Positions 1 to 6,179 of a DNA stretch of 10,243 bases are shown piece after piece. The notes beneath the pieces were generated by a model. That model was given only the letters and a program-made list of their open reading frames with translations. It was not told where the DNA came from and searched no databases. The DNA lies in the NCBI GenBank assembly GCA_036272915.1, contig DATAXV010000029.1, positions 1 to 10,243 on the forward strand, given 5' to 3'. A program made the position numbers and the translations under genes. How positions within the stretch are numbered: position 1 is the first letter of the stretch; the number at the start of each line of letters is the position of its first letter. The DNA comes from DATAXV01 sp036272915. Its GTDB lineage: Bacteria; Chloroflexota; Dormibacteria; Dormibacterales; Dormibacteraceae.

Positions 1-141
1 GTACACGGGATGCGGCTCATGCCCATGCATAGTCGACGCGCCGAAGCCCGGCGCGAGCCTCAGTGGGACACCATCCGACCGAGGAGGTCGGGCGGCGATC
101 CACCCCCATCTTCACCGGCGCGCCGGGCGGCCCCGTGGAGA
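1..141. other. Intergenic region, no supported gene
   Basis: No convincing coding frame was found here. Open frames on the plus strand are antisense to the TetR remnant and have arginine/proline-rich translations typical of shadow frames in GC-rich DNA. The stretch lies downstream (minus-strand sense) of the TetR remnant. It holds a strong 7-bp hairpin at 37-55 and a 12-bp GC palindrome at 115-126, either of which could contribute to transcription termination. Confidence 0.5.
37..55. terminator. Hairpin, possible terminator
   Basis: A perfect 7-bp inverted repeat (CGCGCCG / CGGCGCG) encloses a 5-nt loop. It lies about 90 bp beyond the stop of the minus-strand TetR remnant. No T-tract follows on either strand, so it is only a terminator candidate; in GC-rich bacteria tail-less hairpins can terminate, but this is inference. 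Confidence 0.3.
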
Positions 142-729
142 TCAGCTCCGGTTCCGTTCAAGGTTTCTGGTTTGAAGGGTCATCTGCAGCGCATCCAGGA
201 TCAGGTCCAAGCCCGCCGCGAAGAGCTCGTCGTCGAAGGGGGACAGGCCCGCGTCGCGCAGCGTGGGATATGCGTCGAGATCGGGATGGGGATCCTTGGC
301 CTCCCGCCATCTATCCTCCTGCTGCGCCTCGAGCGCGCAGCCCTGAACGTAATTGGAGATCGTGAAGAAGGCGACGGCACCCTCGTGAGGTGTGAAGCCG
401 GCCCCGACCAGGAAGCTGACGAGTCGATCCAGGAACTCCCTCTGGCTGGCGGCGGGACGGGCGGACAGAATCAGACGGACGCCGTCGCGGCGGGAGAGCA
501 TCGCCGTCCTCATCCCCTGGCCGATGGCACGGAGCAGCTCCCGCCACCCCTCCGGCCCGGGGAACGGCGCGTCCGGAGATGGCATCGGGCCGACGACCGC
601 CGCCGCCATCCCGTCGAGGAGCTCCTGCTTGTCCGCGAAGTGGTAGTAGAGCGCCGAGGCCTGGACGCGCAACCGTCCGGCCAGCCTGCTCCCACCCCAA
701 GAGGTATGGGCCTTCTGGCGGAACAGTGC
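142..729 (-). pseudogene. TetR-family regulator, N-terminus lost
   Basis: The translation matches the C-terminal part of a TetR/AcrR-type transcriptional repressor of the tetracycline-repressor (TetR_C) kind. It has the end of the helix-turn-helix (SRLAGRL, then VQASALYYHF followed by DKQELLDGMA) and a ligand-binding domain of about 150 residues ending at the TGA at 142-144. An intact member has 35-45 more N-terminal residues, including helix 1 and the first HTH helix. Here the frame upstream of SRLAGRL reads ALFRQKAHTSWGG, which does not resemble a TetR N-terminus, and there is no ATG or GTG before the HTH. The only in-frame initiator near it is a TTG at 670-672, inside the HTH, so any product could not form a complete DNA-binding domain. 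The frame is continuous with, and begins directly after, the TAA of the neighbouring immunity-like gene. I infer truncation by recombination when the toxin module arrived. Confidence 0.75.
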
Positions 730-1113
730 TTAGACGGAGGACGGTCTGTAATGATCGAGTAGCGCCTGGATGTCACTAATGAGCAGAAGGCGCCGGCAGC
801 CGACGTCCTTTAGGGCACTGTAGAGCTGTCTGCCTGTCTCGAGTTGACGGTCGAGATTCCGCTCGATGTCACGGATCTCGATCCGATACGGGTACCCGCT
901 ATGCAGCTTGATCCAGGTTCCATCCGGCCACTCCGTGTCCTCATCGTCGAATTGATGGTCCTTTACGAAGTAGACGATCGTGCTTCCGATAGCCACGTAG
1001 GTGTTTCCGTCAGTGTTGGTCTCAAGTGATCTGCCAGCAGTCGCCTCGATGACCTTGCGCAGATCCATTGGCGGCGCCTCAATACCGACGAAGAGATCGA
1101 TTGACCTAGACAT
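730..1113 (-). CDS. Putative immunity protein of the CdiA-like toxin
   Basis: This 127-residue protein is soluble and acidic to neutral, with no signal peptide or membrane segment. It starts MSRSIDLFVGIEA, has a central beta-rich stretch with VAIGSTIVYFVKD and a tryptophan-containing turn (EWPDGTWIKL), and ends in predicted amphipathic helices. I do not recognise the family. The assignment is positional: its ATG at 1111-1113 lies 8 nt inside the end of the toxin gene, whose TAG is at 1106-1108, and an overlapping small gene directly downstream is the classical arrangement of a cognate immunity gene behind a polymorphic or CDI toxin domain. It would bind and neutralise the toxin in the cytoplasm. 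Its DNA is visibly more AT-rich than the flanking metabolic genes, consistent with horizontal acquisition. No independent Shine-Dalgarno is obvious, so translational coupling to the toxin is likely. Confidence 0.6.
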   Translation of the reverse strand: MSRSIDLFVGIEAPPMDLRKVIEATAGRSLETNTDGNTYVAIGSTIVYFVKDHQFDDEDTEWPDGTWIKLHSGYPYRIEIRDIERNLDRQLETGRQLYSALKDVGCRRLLLISDIQALLDHYRPSSV

Positions 1114-1435
1114 TCGTGCCCCGCCTTTTCACCTTGAAATCCAGATTCGGACAGGGGATGTGAATGGAGACCAGAGACTGGCTCTCTGGCGTCCCAAGGA
1201 AACGTGCCAGACCTCGCCGGGCATCGTCCTCAGATAGCCCAGCCGCACGGCCGTCGACAACCGCGTGCGGAGCCTGACCAACCGCGTTCTTGACTGCTTG
1301 CTTGACTGTTGCGTGCCCGGCACCAGGGTCGAGGCTCTTGAACTCCGTCGGCACGCCATCTATGACCGCGTCATGCTGCCGATGGCGGTAGCGACTGTGG
1401 TCCTCCAGGCGCGCGACTACTGCTCGACCCTTCAT
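1106..1435 (-). CDS. CdiA-C-like nuclease toxin domain (PD-(D/E)xK type)
   Basis: This 109-residue protein looks like the C-terminal toxin domain of contact-dependent inhibition or polymorphic toxins (CdiA C-terminal tRNase-like, PD-(D/E)xK fold). Visible features are an acidic residue in HDAVIDG followed nine residues later by the E of TEFKSL, giving D-x(n)-E-x-K, then an alpha segment (ATVKQAVKNAVGQA), a beta strand with HAVVDGRAAG, a helix SEDDARRGLARFLG and a last strand. D, E and K are the expected metal/catalytic residues, so the core looks active; the expected target is tRNA or other nucleic acid. The start is the ATG at 1433-1435, overlapping as ATGA the TGA that ends the upstream carrier remnant. 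Relatives of this domain normally form the tail of a longer protein, and the frame can be joined to the carrier by one base in an A5 run (1439-1443), so the separate ORF may be a frameshift product. The immunity gene overlaps its 3' end. The family label is recognition by eye. Confidence 0.6.
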   Translation of the reverse strand: MKGRAVVARLEDHSRYRHRQHDAVIDGVPTEFKSLDPGAGHATVKQAVKNAVGQAPHAVVDGRAAGLSEDDARRGLARFLGTPESQSLVSIHIPCPNLDFKVKRRGTNV

Positions 1436-1971
1436 GGCAAAAAGTCGGCGATCCTTCGCTCCTCGGGCGGGATAGGCCTCATCCGCTCGTCGACGATGCC
1501 CGGGCCGACGCGGTCCACCGCCCCTTCAGCCAGTAGATCCTGCCACTCGGTGCGGAGGGCCGCCGGACGATCCAGATCTGACTCTGGGGACGCGCCTTCC
1601 TCGAGTTCCTGCCTCGCACCGCCTTGCCGCTCGGCGGAGGAGTCTCCTCGCGCCTCTGGTGAGTCCGGCTCCGTGCCACGAGGTCGTTGAGCACATCAGG
1701 CGGCGTGTCGCCCTCGCGGAGCTTCCACCGCGCCCACCCGCGGAGGTCGCCATCGAACCGGCCCTCCAAACAGGTCGACATCGCCAGAAGAGAGGCCCAG
1801 CGCTTCGGCGTTCGCGCGACGCCGAGATGCAATTCCGTCATAGATGGCCGCCTGCTCCTCGCTTGTAAGTTCCCGAGGGCGGTGGGCGGGCCGATCGATA
1901 CGATTCGGACCGCCGCCATCGATGGGACCGCCTCTCCGGGCGACCCGGGCGCGTCGACGGGCACGACAAGA
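1432..1971 (-). pseudogene. Frameshifted carrier part of the toxin polypeptide
   Basis: No single frame is open here, but three adjacent pieces have protein-like composition and read as one polypeptide. Piece one (1768-1872) contains ELTSEEQAAIYDGIASRRRA and ends GDVDLF. Piece two (1674-1766), in the next frame, contains DGDLRGWARWKLREGDTPP. Piece three (1432-1674), back in the first frame, contains DRPAALRTEWQDLLAEGA and ends PPEERRIADFLP before a TGA at 1432-1434. The same frame as pieces one and three is stopped by a TGA at 1696-1698. Shifts fall near a GGAGGG run (about 1762-1768), near 1674, and at the A5 run 1439-1443, after which the toxin frame begins. The glutamate/proline-rich stretch of piece three looks like a linker. 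I do not recognise the domain; carriers of such toxins are often phage-head-like or secretion-linked. The 5' end is undefined because the frame is closed at 1972. Either genuine decay or indel errors would explain it. Confidence 0.5.
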
Positions 1972-2041
1972 TTATGAAGAACTGAAGAGACACGGCCACC
2001 ACGACTGGTTCGGGCGATGGCCGGTCGGCAGTCGGTCAGGC

Positions 2042-2632
2042 TCACTGCCGTAACGGCTCTCGGGGACGTTCCAAGACGTACAAGTAGCCCGGCCCCCGGT
2101 CCCACGGATCGTTTGATTCGAGGTCGAACTCCCGCTCGCGCCGGAACCCCGCCTTCTCCAGCGCCCGCCAGGACGGCCGGTGGTCGCGGAGGACACCCGC
2201 CGTGATGTATGTGGCCCCTGGATAGGCGGCGAATGCCGTCGCGACAAAGGCGGAGATCATCGCCGTCCCGATGCCGCGACCGATGTAGGCGGGATCGCCG
2301 ATGTAGTAGTCGCCGCGTCAGGGGTGCCTATCTGTTGCCTCCCACCCCGGGTCGTCGCGGTTCATGTACCGCTGGATCATTCCCACCGAGGTCCCGTTGA
2401 CCTCGACCACGAAGACCTCCGTCGGGTCGGTGCCGTCGATGCCGGGACCGTATTCGGCCTCCAGCTGGTCCACCGGCCGCGTAGGACCCCACCAACGCGA
2501 GACGTGGGACTCCGCCAGCCAACCCGCCAGACGCTCAAAGTCGTCGCGGCCGAGGGGCCGAAAGCTGATCTGCGCCTCCACCGGCGGAGCCGCGTCGCGG
2601 TCGGATGGGACGGGAGGGCCCTGAGAGGTCAT
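2042..2632 (-). pseudogene. AAC(6')-like GNAT acetyltransferase with internal stop
   Basis: The frame encodes a GNAT-fold acetyltransferase of the aminoglycoside 6'-N-acetyltransferase-like (Acetyltransf_8) type, about 196 residues, close to the usual 180-200. The first part carries ISFRPLGRDDFERLAGWL, SRWWGP and VGMIQRYMNRDD. The second has DYYIGDPAYIGRGIGTAMI, whose RGIGTA is the acetyl-CoA pyrophosphate-binding motif, then LEKAGF, typical of GNAT motif B, and PGYLYVLER near the end. An in-frame TGA at 2318-2320 (codon 105) separates the halves; no frame change is needed. TGA is the ordinary stop of several genes here, so recoding is unlikely. An isolated second half could start at the ATG at 2258-2260 but would lack the acetyl-CoA loop. 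The spacing before DYYIG looks a few residues short of what I recall for the family, so a small deletion may accompany the stop. The start lies 14 nt after the Nudix stop, suggesting an operon. Confidence 0.7.
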
Positions 2633-2646
2633 CGAGCGCCCAGATG

Positions 2647-3165
2647 CTACCGCTCTGAGGCGGCGTCCCGCTCACGCGCCTCGCCGAAGAAGCCGACCGC
2701 GGCAAGGATGCTGCTGGCCTCGGAACGGAGCTCGGGCAGGGAGTCGGTGGCGAACCAGGCGACATCGAGGATCTCGGTCCCGTCGCCGTGCAGCTCTCCT
2801 GACGTGTCCTCGGCGCTGGCGAAGAAGACGAAGTCGACCCAGTGATGGTCGGCCTGATGCAGCGCGTTGGGGAGCGAGGGCCTGAGACGGCCTGGGTCGA
2901 TCGAGAGGCCCGTCTCCTCCAACAGCTCGCGGACCGCGGCGTCAACCGGCGACTCGTGGCGGTCGAGAAGGCCTCCCGGCAGCGACCATCCGCTGGTGTA
3001 GGACTGCCTGACCAGGAGCAGCCTTCGCTCGGCGTCCTGGACCACGAGCAGCGACCCGACGGTGTGGGTCGGCGTGACGATGCCGATGCCGATGCGCTTC
3101 ACCCGCCAGGGCAGGCGCGGATAGATCTGGAGGGCGATGCGGCGAAGCGGTCGTGGGATGCGCAT
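2647..3165 (-). CDS. Nudix hydrolase
   Basis: This 172-residue Nudix-fold pyrophosphohydrolase carries a complete Nudix box at residues 65-87: G-x5-E-x7-REL-L-EE-TG-L, with the catalytic/metal-binding REXXEE residues R79, E80, E83 and E84 all present. The strand before it (LLLVRQSYTSGWSLPGG) is typical of the family. Such enzymes hydrolyse nucleoside-diphosphate-linked substrates (sugar nucleotides, dNTPs, oxidised nucleotides, cofactors); the substrate cannot be read from the sequence. The N-terminal 25 residues are basic (MRIPRPLRRIALQIYPRLPW), with no real signal peptide. The start is the ATG at 3163-3165; no good Shine-Dalgarno precedes it, so the exact start is less certain. It ends at the TAG at 2647-2649, 14 nt before the ATG of the broken GNAT gene, with which it was probably co-transcribed. 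Confidence 0.9.
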   Translation of the reverse strand: MRIPRPLRRIALQIYPRLPWRVKRIGIGIVTPTHTVGSLLVVQDAERRLLLVRQSYTSGWSLPGGLLDRHESPVDAAVRELLEETGLSIDPGRLRPSLPNALHQADHHWVDFVFFASAEDTSGELHGDGTEILDVAWFATDSLPELRSEASSILAAVGFFGEARERDAASER

Positions 3166-3316
3166 CAGTGGTCAATGACGCTCGATCGAGTGGCGAGCCA
3201 TCCTCGCGGCACGCTACCGCGCCCGTTCGCCGATCTCAGGTCCGACATCCAGAGGCCACCTTACAGGTGCGGATGGCCGCGAGCGGTCGAACCACTCACC
3301 CGGCTCCCACCGTGAG

Positions 3317-3330
3317 CCCCGGCTCCGGGG
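3317..3330 (-). terminator. Hairpin after the Rieske gene, possible terminator
   Basis: CCCCG and CGGGG form a 5-bp all-GC stem with a 4-nt loop, starting 4 nt past the Rieske stop codon on the minus strand. No T-run follows. The position at the end of the three-gene amidohydrolase operon makes a terminator role plausible but unproven. Confidence 0.35.
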
Positions 3331-3334
3331 TCGG

Positions 3335-3784
3335 TCAGGCGCCCACCTCGACAACCACGTACCGGCCCTCTACCGACACGGGGAAGGTCTCGGCGACGTA
3401 ATCGCCCTTCACCATCCCCGCCGAGGGCGCCTCCGGATCCTCCGTCAGCGCCGCTCCCGGCTCCACGCGCACGTCGTAGCTCCGGACCCGAAGCCTCCGT
3501 GGGTCGCACCAGGACTGCCCGGTCCGGATGTCGAACTCCCAGCCGTGCCAGGCGCAGGTGAGGATCTCCCCCTCCCGGTTGAGACGGACCTCGCCGGGCA
3601 CCTCCGCCTCGATCGCGCCCCAGAGCTTGCCCTCGCAGATGGGCCCTCCCTGGTGGGGGCACCGGTTGCGCAGCGCGTAGAACTCGCCGCCGACGTTGAA
3701 CACCCCGATCGAGCGGCCCGCCAGCTCGACGATCCTCCTTCCGCCAGAAGGGATCTCGTCGACGGCGGCGACGACGAACCTCAT
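3335..3784 (-). CDS. Rieske [2Fe-2S] ferredoxin-like protein
   Basis: This 149-residue protein has the two Rieske cluster motifs: C-P-H (C42, H44) and C-A-W-H (C77, H80), the latter followed by GWEFDIRTG as in Rieske ferredoxins and ring-hydroxylating oxygenase components. It has no oxygenase catalytic domain, so it is a small electron carrier or accessory protein in the cytoplasm. H44 and C77 are separated by 32 residues, about twice the usual 15-18; the extra segment contains C50, GKLWGAIEAE and a VRLNREGEIL strand. The C-terminal 60 residues form an extension ending in RYVVVEVGA. Its ATG (3782-3784) overlaps the TGA of the amidohydrolase upstream (3781-3783) as ATGA, so translation is coupled and it is the third gene of the operon. 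Its role is likely redox support for, or a partner of, an oxygenase not present in the window; a direct function with the amidohydrolases is inferred only from position. Confidence 0.9.
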   Translation of the reverse strand: MRFVVAAVDEIPSGGRRIVELAGRSIGVFNVGGEFYALRNRCPHQGGPICEGKLWGAIEAEVPGEVRLNREGEILTCAWHGWEFDIRTGQSWCDPRRLRVRSYDVRVEPGAALTEDPEAPSAGMVKGDYVAETFPVSVEGRYVVVEVGA

Positions 3785-4869
3785 TCGAAGCCGTAGAGGC
3801 GGGCGCCGTTCTCGAAGAAGATCTTTCGCCGGATCTCGTCCGGCACATCGTGGGGGATGGCGGTGGCCGGCGAGTCCCAATCCCAGTGCGCGTAGTCGGA
3901 GGCGAAGAGCAACCGGTCCTCGGCCGCCGGCCACTGCTCGAACAGGGCCATGAAGTCTCGCCGCCGGTGAGGCTCCTCGATCGGCTGCGTGCAGAAGTAG
4001 CAGAATTCCGACACGTACTCGGAGGGCAGGCGCCGCAGCCGAGGGATCTCGCCCTTGAAGAGCCGGTAGCTGGCGTCCATCCGCCACATCATCGAGAGGA
4101 CCCACCCGAAGCCGTTCTCGGCCGACACCAGCCGCAGCCCGGGGAAGCGCTCGAAGACGCCCTCCCCGACCATGGAGATGATGTTGCCCTGCATCGACTG
4201 GGCTGGGCCGACATGGTCCTCGATGTAGAAGGAGGGCCAGCCGGCGCCGGTGATCGGGTGGCCGCCGGCGCCGAAGGCGTGGGACATGACCTTGAGGCCG
4301 AAGTGCTCGGCGGCCTCGTAGATCGGCCAGTACTTCCGCCTCCCCATCGGCTCGGCGGGACGCCCGCTGAACTGGACCTGGACGAAGCGCCCATCGGAGG
4401 CGCGCCGCTCGATCTCGGCCACGGCCAGGTCGGCGTGCTCGAAGGGGCAGATGATGGACGCGTGCATCCGGGGCTCCCGGTCGAGCCACTCATGCGCCTG
4501 CCAGTCGTTGCAGGCGGTGCAGAGGGCCGCGGAGAACTCGGGATCGAGCTGGGTGGCGAAGGGGGTGAGCGGGTTGAGGACGGCGTGGGCGACGTTCCAC
4601 TCGTCGAGCAGCTGGACCGAGGTGAACGAGCAGTCGCTCCCCTCCGGGCGGCCGGACGGCGGCTTGGAGTCGTTGCGGCGATTGAGGAAGCGGGGGTAGC
4701 CGGAGCCTGAGTAGCCGTGCAGGCCGTAGGTGTGCAGATGCTCCAGCCAGTGCGGGTCGAGGAACGGCTCGATGTCGCGGTTGGACTCGAGCTCGTTGTG
4801 CACGTCGGCGTCGACGATCGCGGGCCGGAGCTTGCCCGCCCGCTCCTCAACCGGCTGGGCGACTGCCAT
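3781..4869 (-). CDS. Amidohydrolase_2 family metal-dependent hydrolase/decarboxylase
   Basis: This 362-residue TIM-barrel enzyme belongs to the Amidohydrolase_2 (PF04909-type) superfamily, which includes ACMSD-like decarboxylases and hydrolases acting on aromatic or cyclic compounds. Candidate metal and active-site residues are D20/D22/H24 in DADVH, H197 in MSHAFG, the H219 region in YIEDHVGPAQ, E251 in SAENGFGW and D325 with H328 in LLFASDYAHWDWD. The canonical HxH of strand 1 is DxH here, which is common in this branch. The length is normal and there is no signal peptide, so it is cytoplasmic. The ATG at 4867-4869 is preceded by a good Shine-Dalgarno, GGAGGAA (4874-4880). It is the second gene of the operon, 24 nt after the other amidohydrolase, and overlaps the Rieske gene by ATGA. 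The substrate is unknown. Confidence 0.9.
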   Translation of the reverse strand: MAVAQPVEERAGKLRPAIVDADVHNELESNRDIEPFLDPHWLEHLHTYGLHGYSGSGYPRFLNRRNDSKPPSGRPEGSDCSFTSVQLLDEWNVAHAVLNPLTPFATQLDPEFSAALCTACNDWQAHEWLDREPRMHASIICPFEHADLAVAEIERRASDGRFVQVQFSGRPAEPMGRRKYWPIYEAAEHFGLKVMSHAFGAGGHPITGAGWPSFYIEDHVGPAQSMQGNIISMVGEGVFERFPGLRLVSAENGFGWVLSMMWRMDASYRLFKGEIPRLRRLPSEYVSEFCYFCTQPIEEPHRRRDFMALFEQWPAAEDRLLFASDYAHWDWDSPATAIPHDVPDEIRRKIFFENGARLYGFE

Positions 4870-4893
4870 CAGATTCCTCCCTGGGCGAGGCCC

Positions 4894-5919
4894 TCAGACG
4901 CGGTACCAGGCCCTCGCATTCTCATCGGACACCCTTCGCGCCAGGCCCTCGGCGAGGCCGGGCATGAAGCTCTCCGCGGGATCGCAGACGTGCGCGTGCG
5001 GGTAGTCGCTCGCGAACAGCAGCATCTCCTCCGATCCGATCTGATCGACCACGCTCGCCATCAGTCCCGGCGACGGCGGCGCGTCCAGAGGCTGGATGGT
5101 GAGGCGGAGGTGGTCCCGCATGTATGCCGAGGGAGCGCGCTTGACCCAAGGGACGATGCGCCGCAGGTTGCGCCACTCCTTGTCGAACCGCCACATGAAC
5201 GCCGGCAGCCAGGTGAACCCGCACTCGCTGACCGTCACCCGCACCTCGGGGAAGAGGTCGAACACGCCCTCGGAAATGATCGAGCACAGCTGCGACTGCG
5301 CCACCTGGGCCATCCCGGCATGGTCCTCGAAGTGGTGCGACGGCCAGCCGGACGGGAAGGGCGGGTTCCCCGGGCTCCCGCCGTAGTGGATGCCGGCGAC
5401 CAGATTGTTCCTGTCGATCGCCTCCCAGAGGGGACGGTGGATCCGTGATCCCAACGGGTGCTCGGTCCGGACCGGGAGCAGAACCTGGACGAAGCCGGGG
5501 TGGGCTCCGACCCGATCGATCTCCCGGGCGGCCAGCTCGGGAAGCTGGACCGGCACCACGATCGAGGCGCGCAGGCGTGGATCCCGGGACAGCCACTCCT
5601 CCACGATCCAGTCGTTGGCGGCCCGGGCGAAGTCCACTGCGGCCTCCGGGTTATGCAGAGAATCGATCGTGTACAGGCAGTTGAGGATCGCGATCTCGAC
5701 GCCGAGGCGGTCGAGCACGTGCCGCCGGAGCGCGTCGAGCGCCGATTCCGAATCCAGAGGCTGGAACCGGTCACCGTCCCTGGCGATGTTCGGAGGGTGA
5801 TAGCTGCCGGTCGGGCCCTTGAAGGCCGTCTGCTGGACATGTTCGACCCAGTGCGCCGGCAGGTGGGGGAACAGGGCCTCCACCTCCGGCGTGGGGACGT
5901 GGACATCGCAGTCGATCAC
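4894..5919 (-). CDS. Amidohydrolase_2 family metal-dependent hydrolase/decarboxylase (diverged paralogue)
   Basis: This 341-residue enzyme is of the same family as the next gene and a clear diverged paralogue: both have ANDW...EWL.R.PR..ASI, GWPS...EDH.G.AQ, EGVF..FP, E.GF.W...MWR.D and LLFASDY.H. Candidate metal/catalytic residues are D3/D5/H7 in DCDVH, H178 in GIHYGG, E232 in SECGFTW and D305 with H308 in FASDYPHAH. The protein starts almost directly at strand 1, lacking the 17-residue N-terminal extension of its neighbour. The start is a GTG at 5917-5919, supported by a GGGGGGAG Shine-Dalgarno a few bases upstream (about 5925-5932) and by alignment with the neighbour. It is the first gene of the three-gene operon; any promoter must lie in the AT-richer stretch 5940-6170. 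Two such hydrolases could act on successive intermediates or form a hetero-oligomer, but nothing here proves either. Confidence 0.9.
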   Translation of the reverse strand: MIDCDVHVPTPEVEALFPHLPAHWVEHVQQTAFKGPTGSYHPPNIARDGDRFQPLDSESALDALRRHVLDRLGVEIAILNCLYTIDSLHNPEAAVDFARAANDWIVEEWLSRDPRLRASIVVPVQLPELAAREIDRVGAHPGFVQVLLPVRTEHPLGSRIHRPLWEAIDRNNLVAGIHYGGSPGNPPFPSGWPSHHFEDHAGMAQVAQSQLCSIISEGVFDLFPEVRVTVSECGFTWLPAFMWRFDKEWRNLRRIVPWVKRAPSAYMRDHLRLTIQPLDAPPSPGLMASVVDQIGSEEMLLFASDYPHAHVCDPAESFMPGLAEGLARRVSDENARAWYRV

Positions 5920-5978
5920 GCTTGCTCCCCCCCGGCGTCTCGGCCGCGCCGAGCCGCGCGGTGCCTTGATTGGTCTTC

Positions 5979-6010
5979 ATCCATCGTTGCACAGTCCCGC
6001 GCTGATGGAT
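5979..6010. promoter_or_regulatory. Inverted repeat, candidate operator
   Basis: ATCCATC (5979-5985) and GATGGAT (6004-6010) form a perfect 7-bp inverted repeat with an 18-nt spacer, about 60-90 bp upstream of the first amidohydrolase GTG. The half-site centres are 25 nt apart. It could be a regulator site for the amidohydrolase operon. No dedicated regulator is adjacent, and the truncated TetR remnant is far away. Confidence 0.25.
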
Positions 6011-6064
6011 CACATTGCCGTGGTAACAGTGAAAACCAGCAGTTGAAAATGACCGACTTCAACG

Positions 6065-6093
6065 TTGACGTGGACTTTCGAATGTGCTATCGG
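6065..6093 (+). promoter_or_regulatory. Candidate sigma70-type promoter for the deaminase-Imm1 pair
   Basis: TTGACG at 6065-6070 and TATCGG at 6088-6093 are separated by 17 nt, with TGC just before the -10 element (extended -10 pattern). The -35 is a near match; the -10 is weak in its second half. It lies about 85 bp upstream of the deaminase start in the AT-rich stretch. This is pattern matching only. Confidence 0.3.
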
Positions 6094-6179
6094 GGCTATC
6101 ACCCACTCATAAACGCCCACACGAGATCATGGTGTGGGGTAACAGATCGCCAGAGCGCCGGAAGTAGCGGGGGATGCCC

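Larger units (their letters stand above)
5920..6173. promoter_or_regulatory. Divergent intergenic region with likely promoters
   Basis: This 254-bp region lies between the minus-strand amidohydrolase operon and the plus-strand deaminase gene. The part from about 5970 to 6140 is markedly more AT-rich than the surroundings and has no credible coding frame, as expected for a two-way promoter region. It contains a 7-bp inverted repeat (5979-6010), a candidate plus-strand promoter (6065-6093) and an 8-bp direct repeat GGTAACAG at 6022-6029 and 6138-6145. Confidence 0.55.

Noticed and set aside
115..126. 12-bp palindrome CCGGCGCGCCGG as a regulator site
   Set aside because: It is composed only of G and C in a very GC-rich context, where such palindromes are expected by chance, and it lies downstream of a dead gene.
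10..762. A 250-codon plus-strand open frame
   Set aside because: It is antisense to the TetR remnant, whose translation is recognisable. The plus-strand product is arginine/glycine-rich with no motif.
1432..1443. Programmed frameshifting at the A5/T5 run between carrier and toxin
   Set aside because: The run is short, no classical slippery heptamer or downstream structure is evident, and two further shifts upstream are needed to read the carrier, which favours decay or sequence error.
2318..2320. Recoding of the internal TGA in the GNAT gene as tryptophan or selenocysteine
   Set aside because: TGA ends several other genes here (Rieske, amidohydrolase, MocR, Imm1), so it is a normal stop. 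No selenocysteine-insertion-like hairpin is apparent after it, and GNAT enzymes do not use selenocysteine.
3335..4489. A 384-codon minus-strand frame ending in the Rieske domain
   Set aside because: Everything before the ATG at 3784 is a shadow of the amidohydrolase, whose own frame shows all family motifs. The stop/start overlap fixes the Rieske start.
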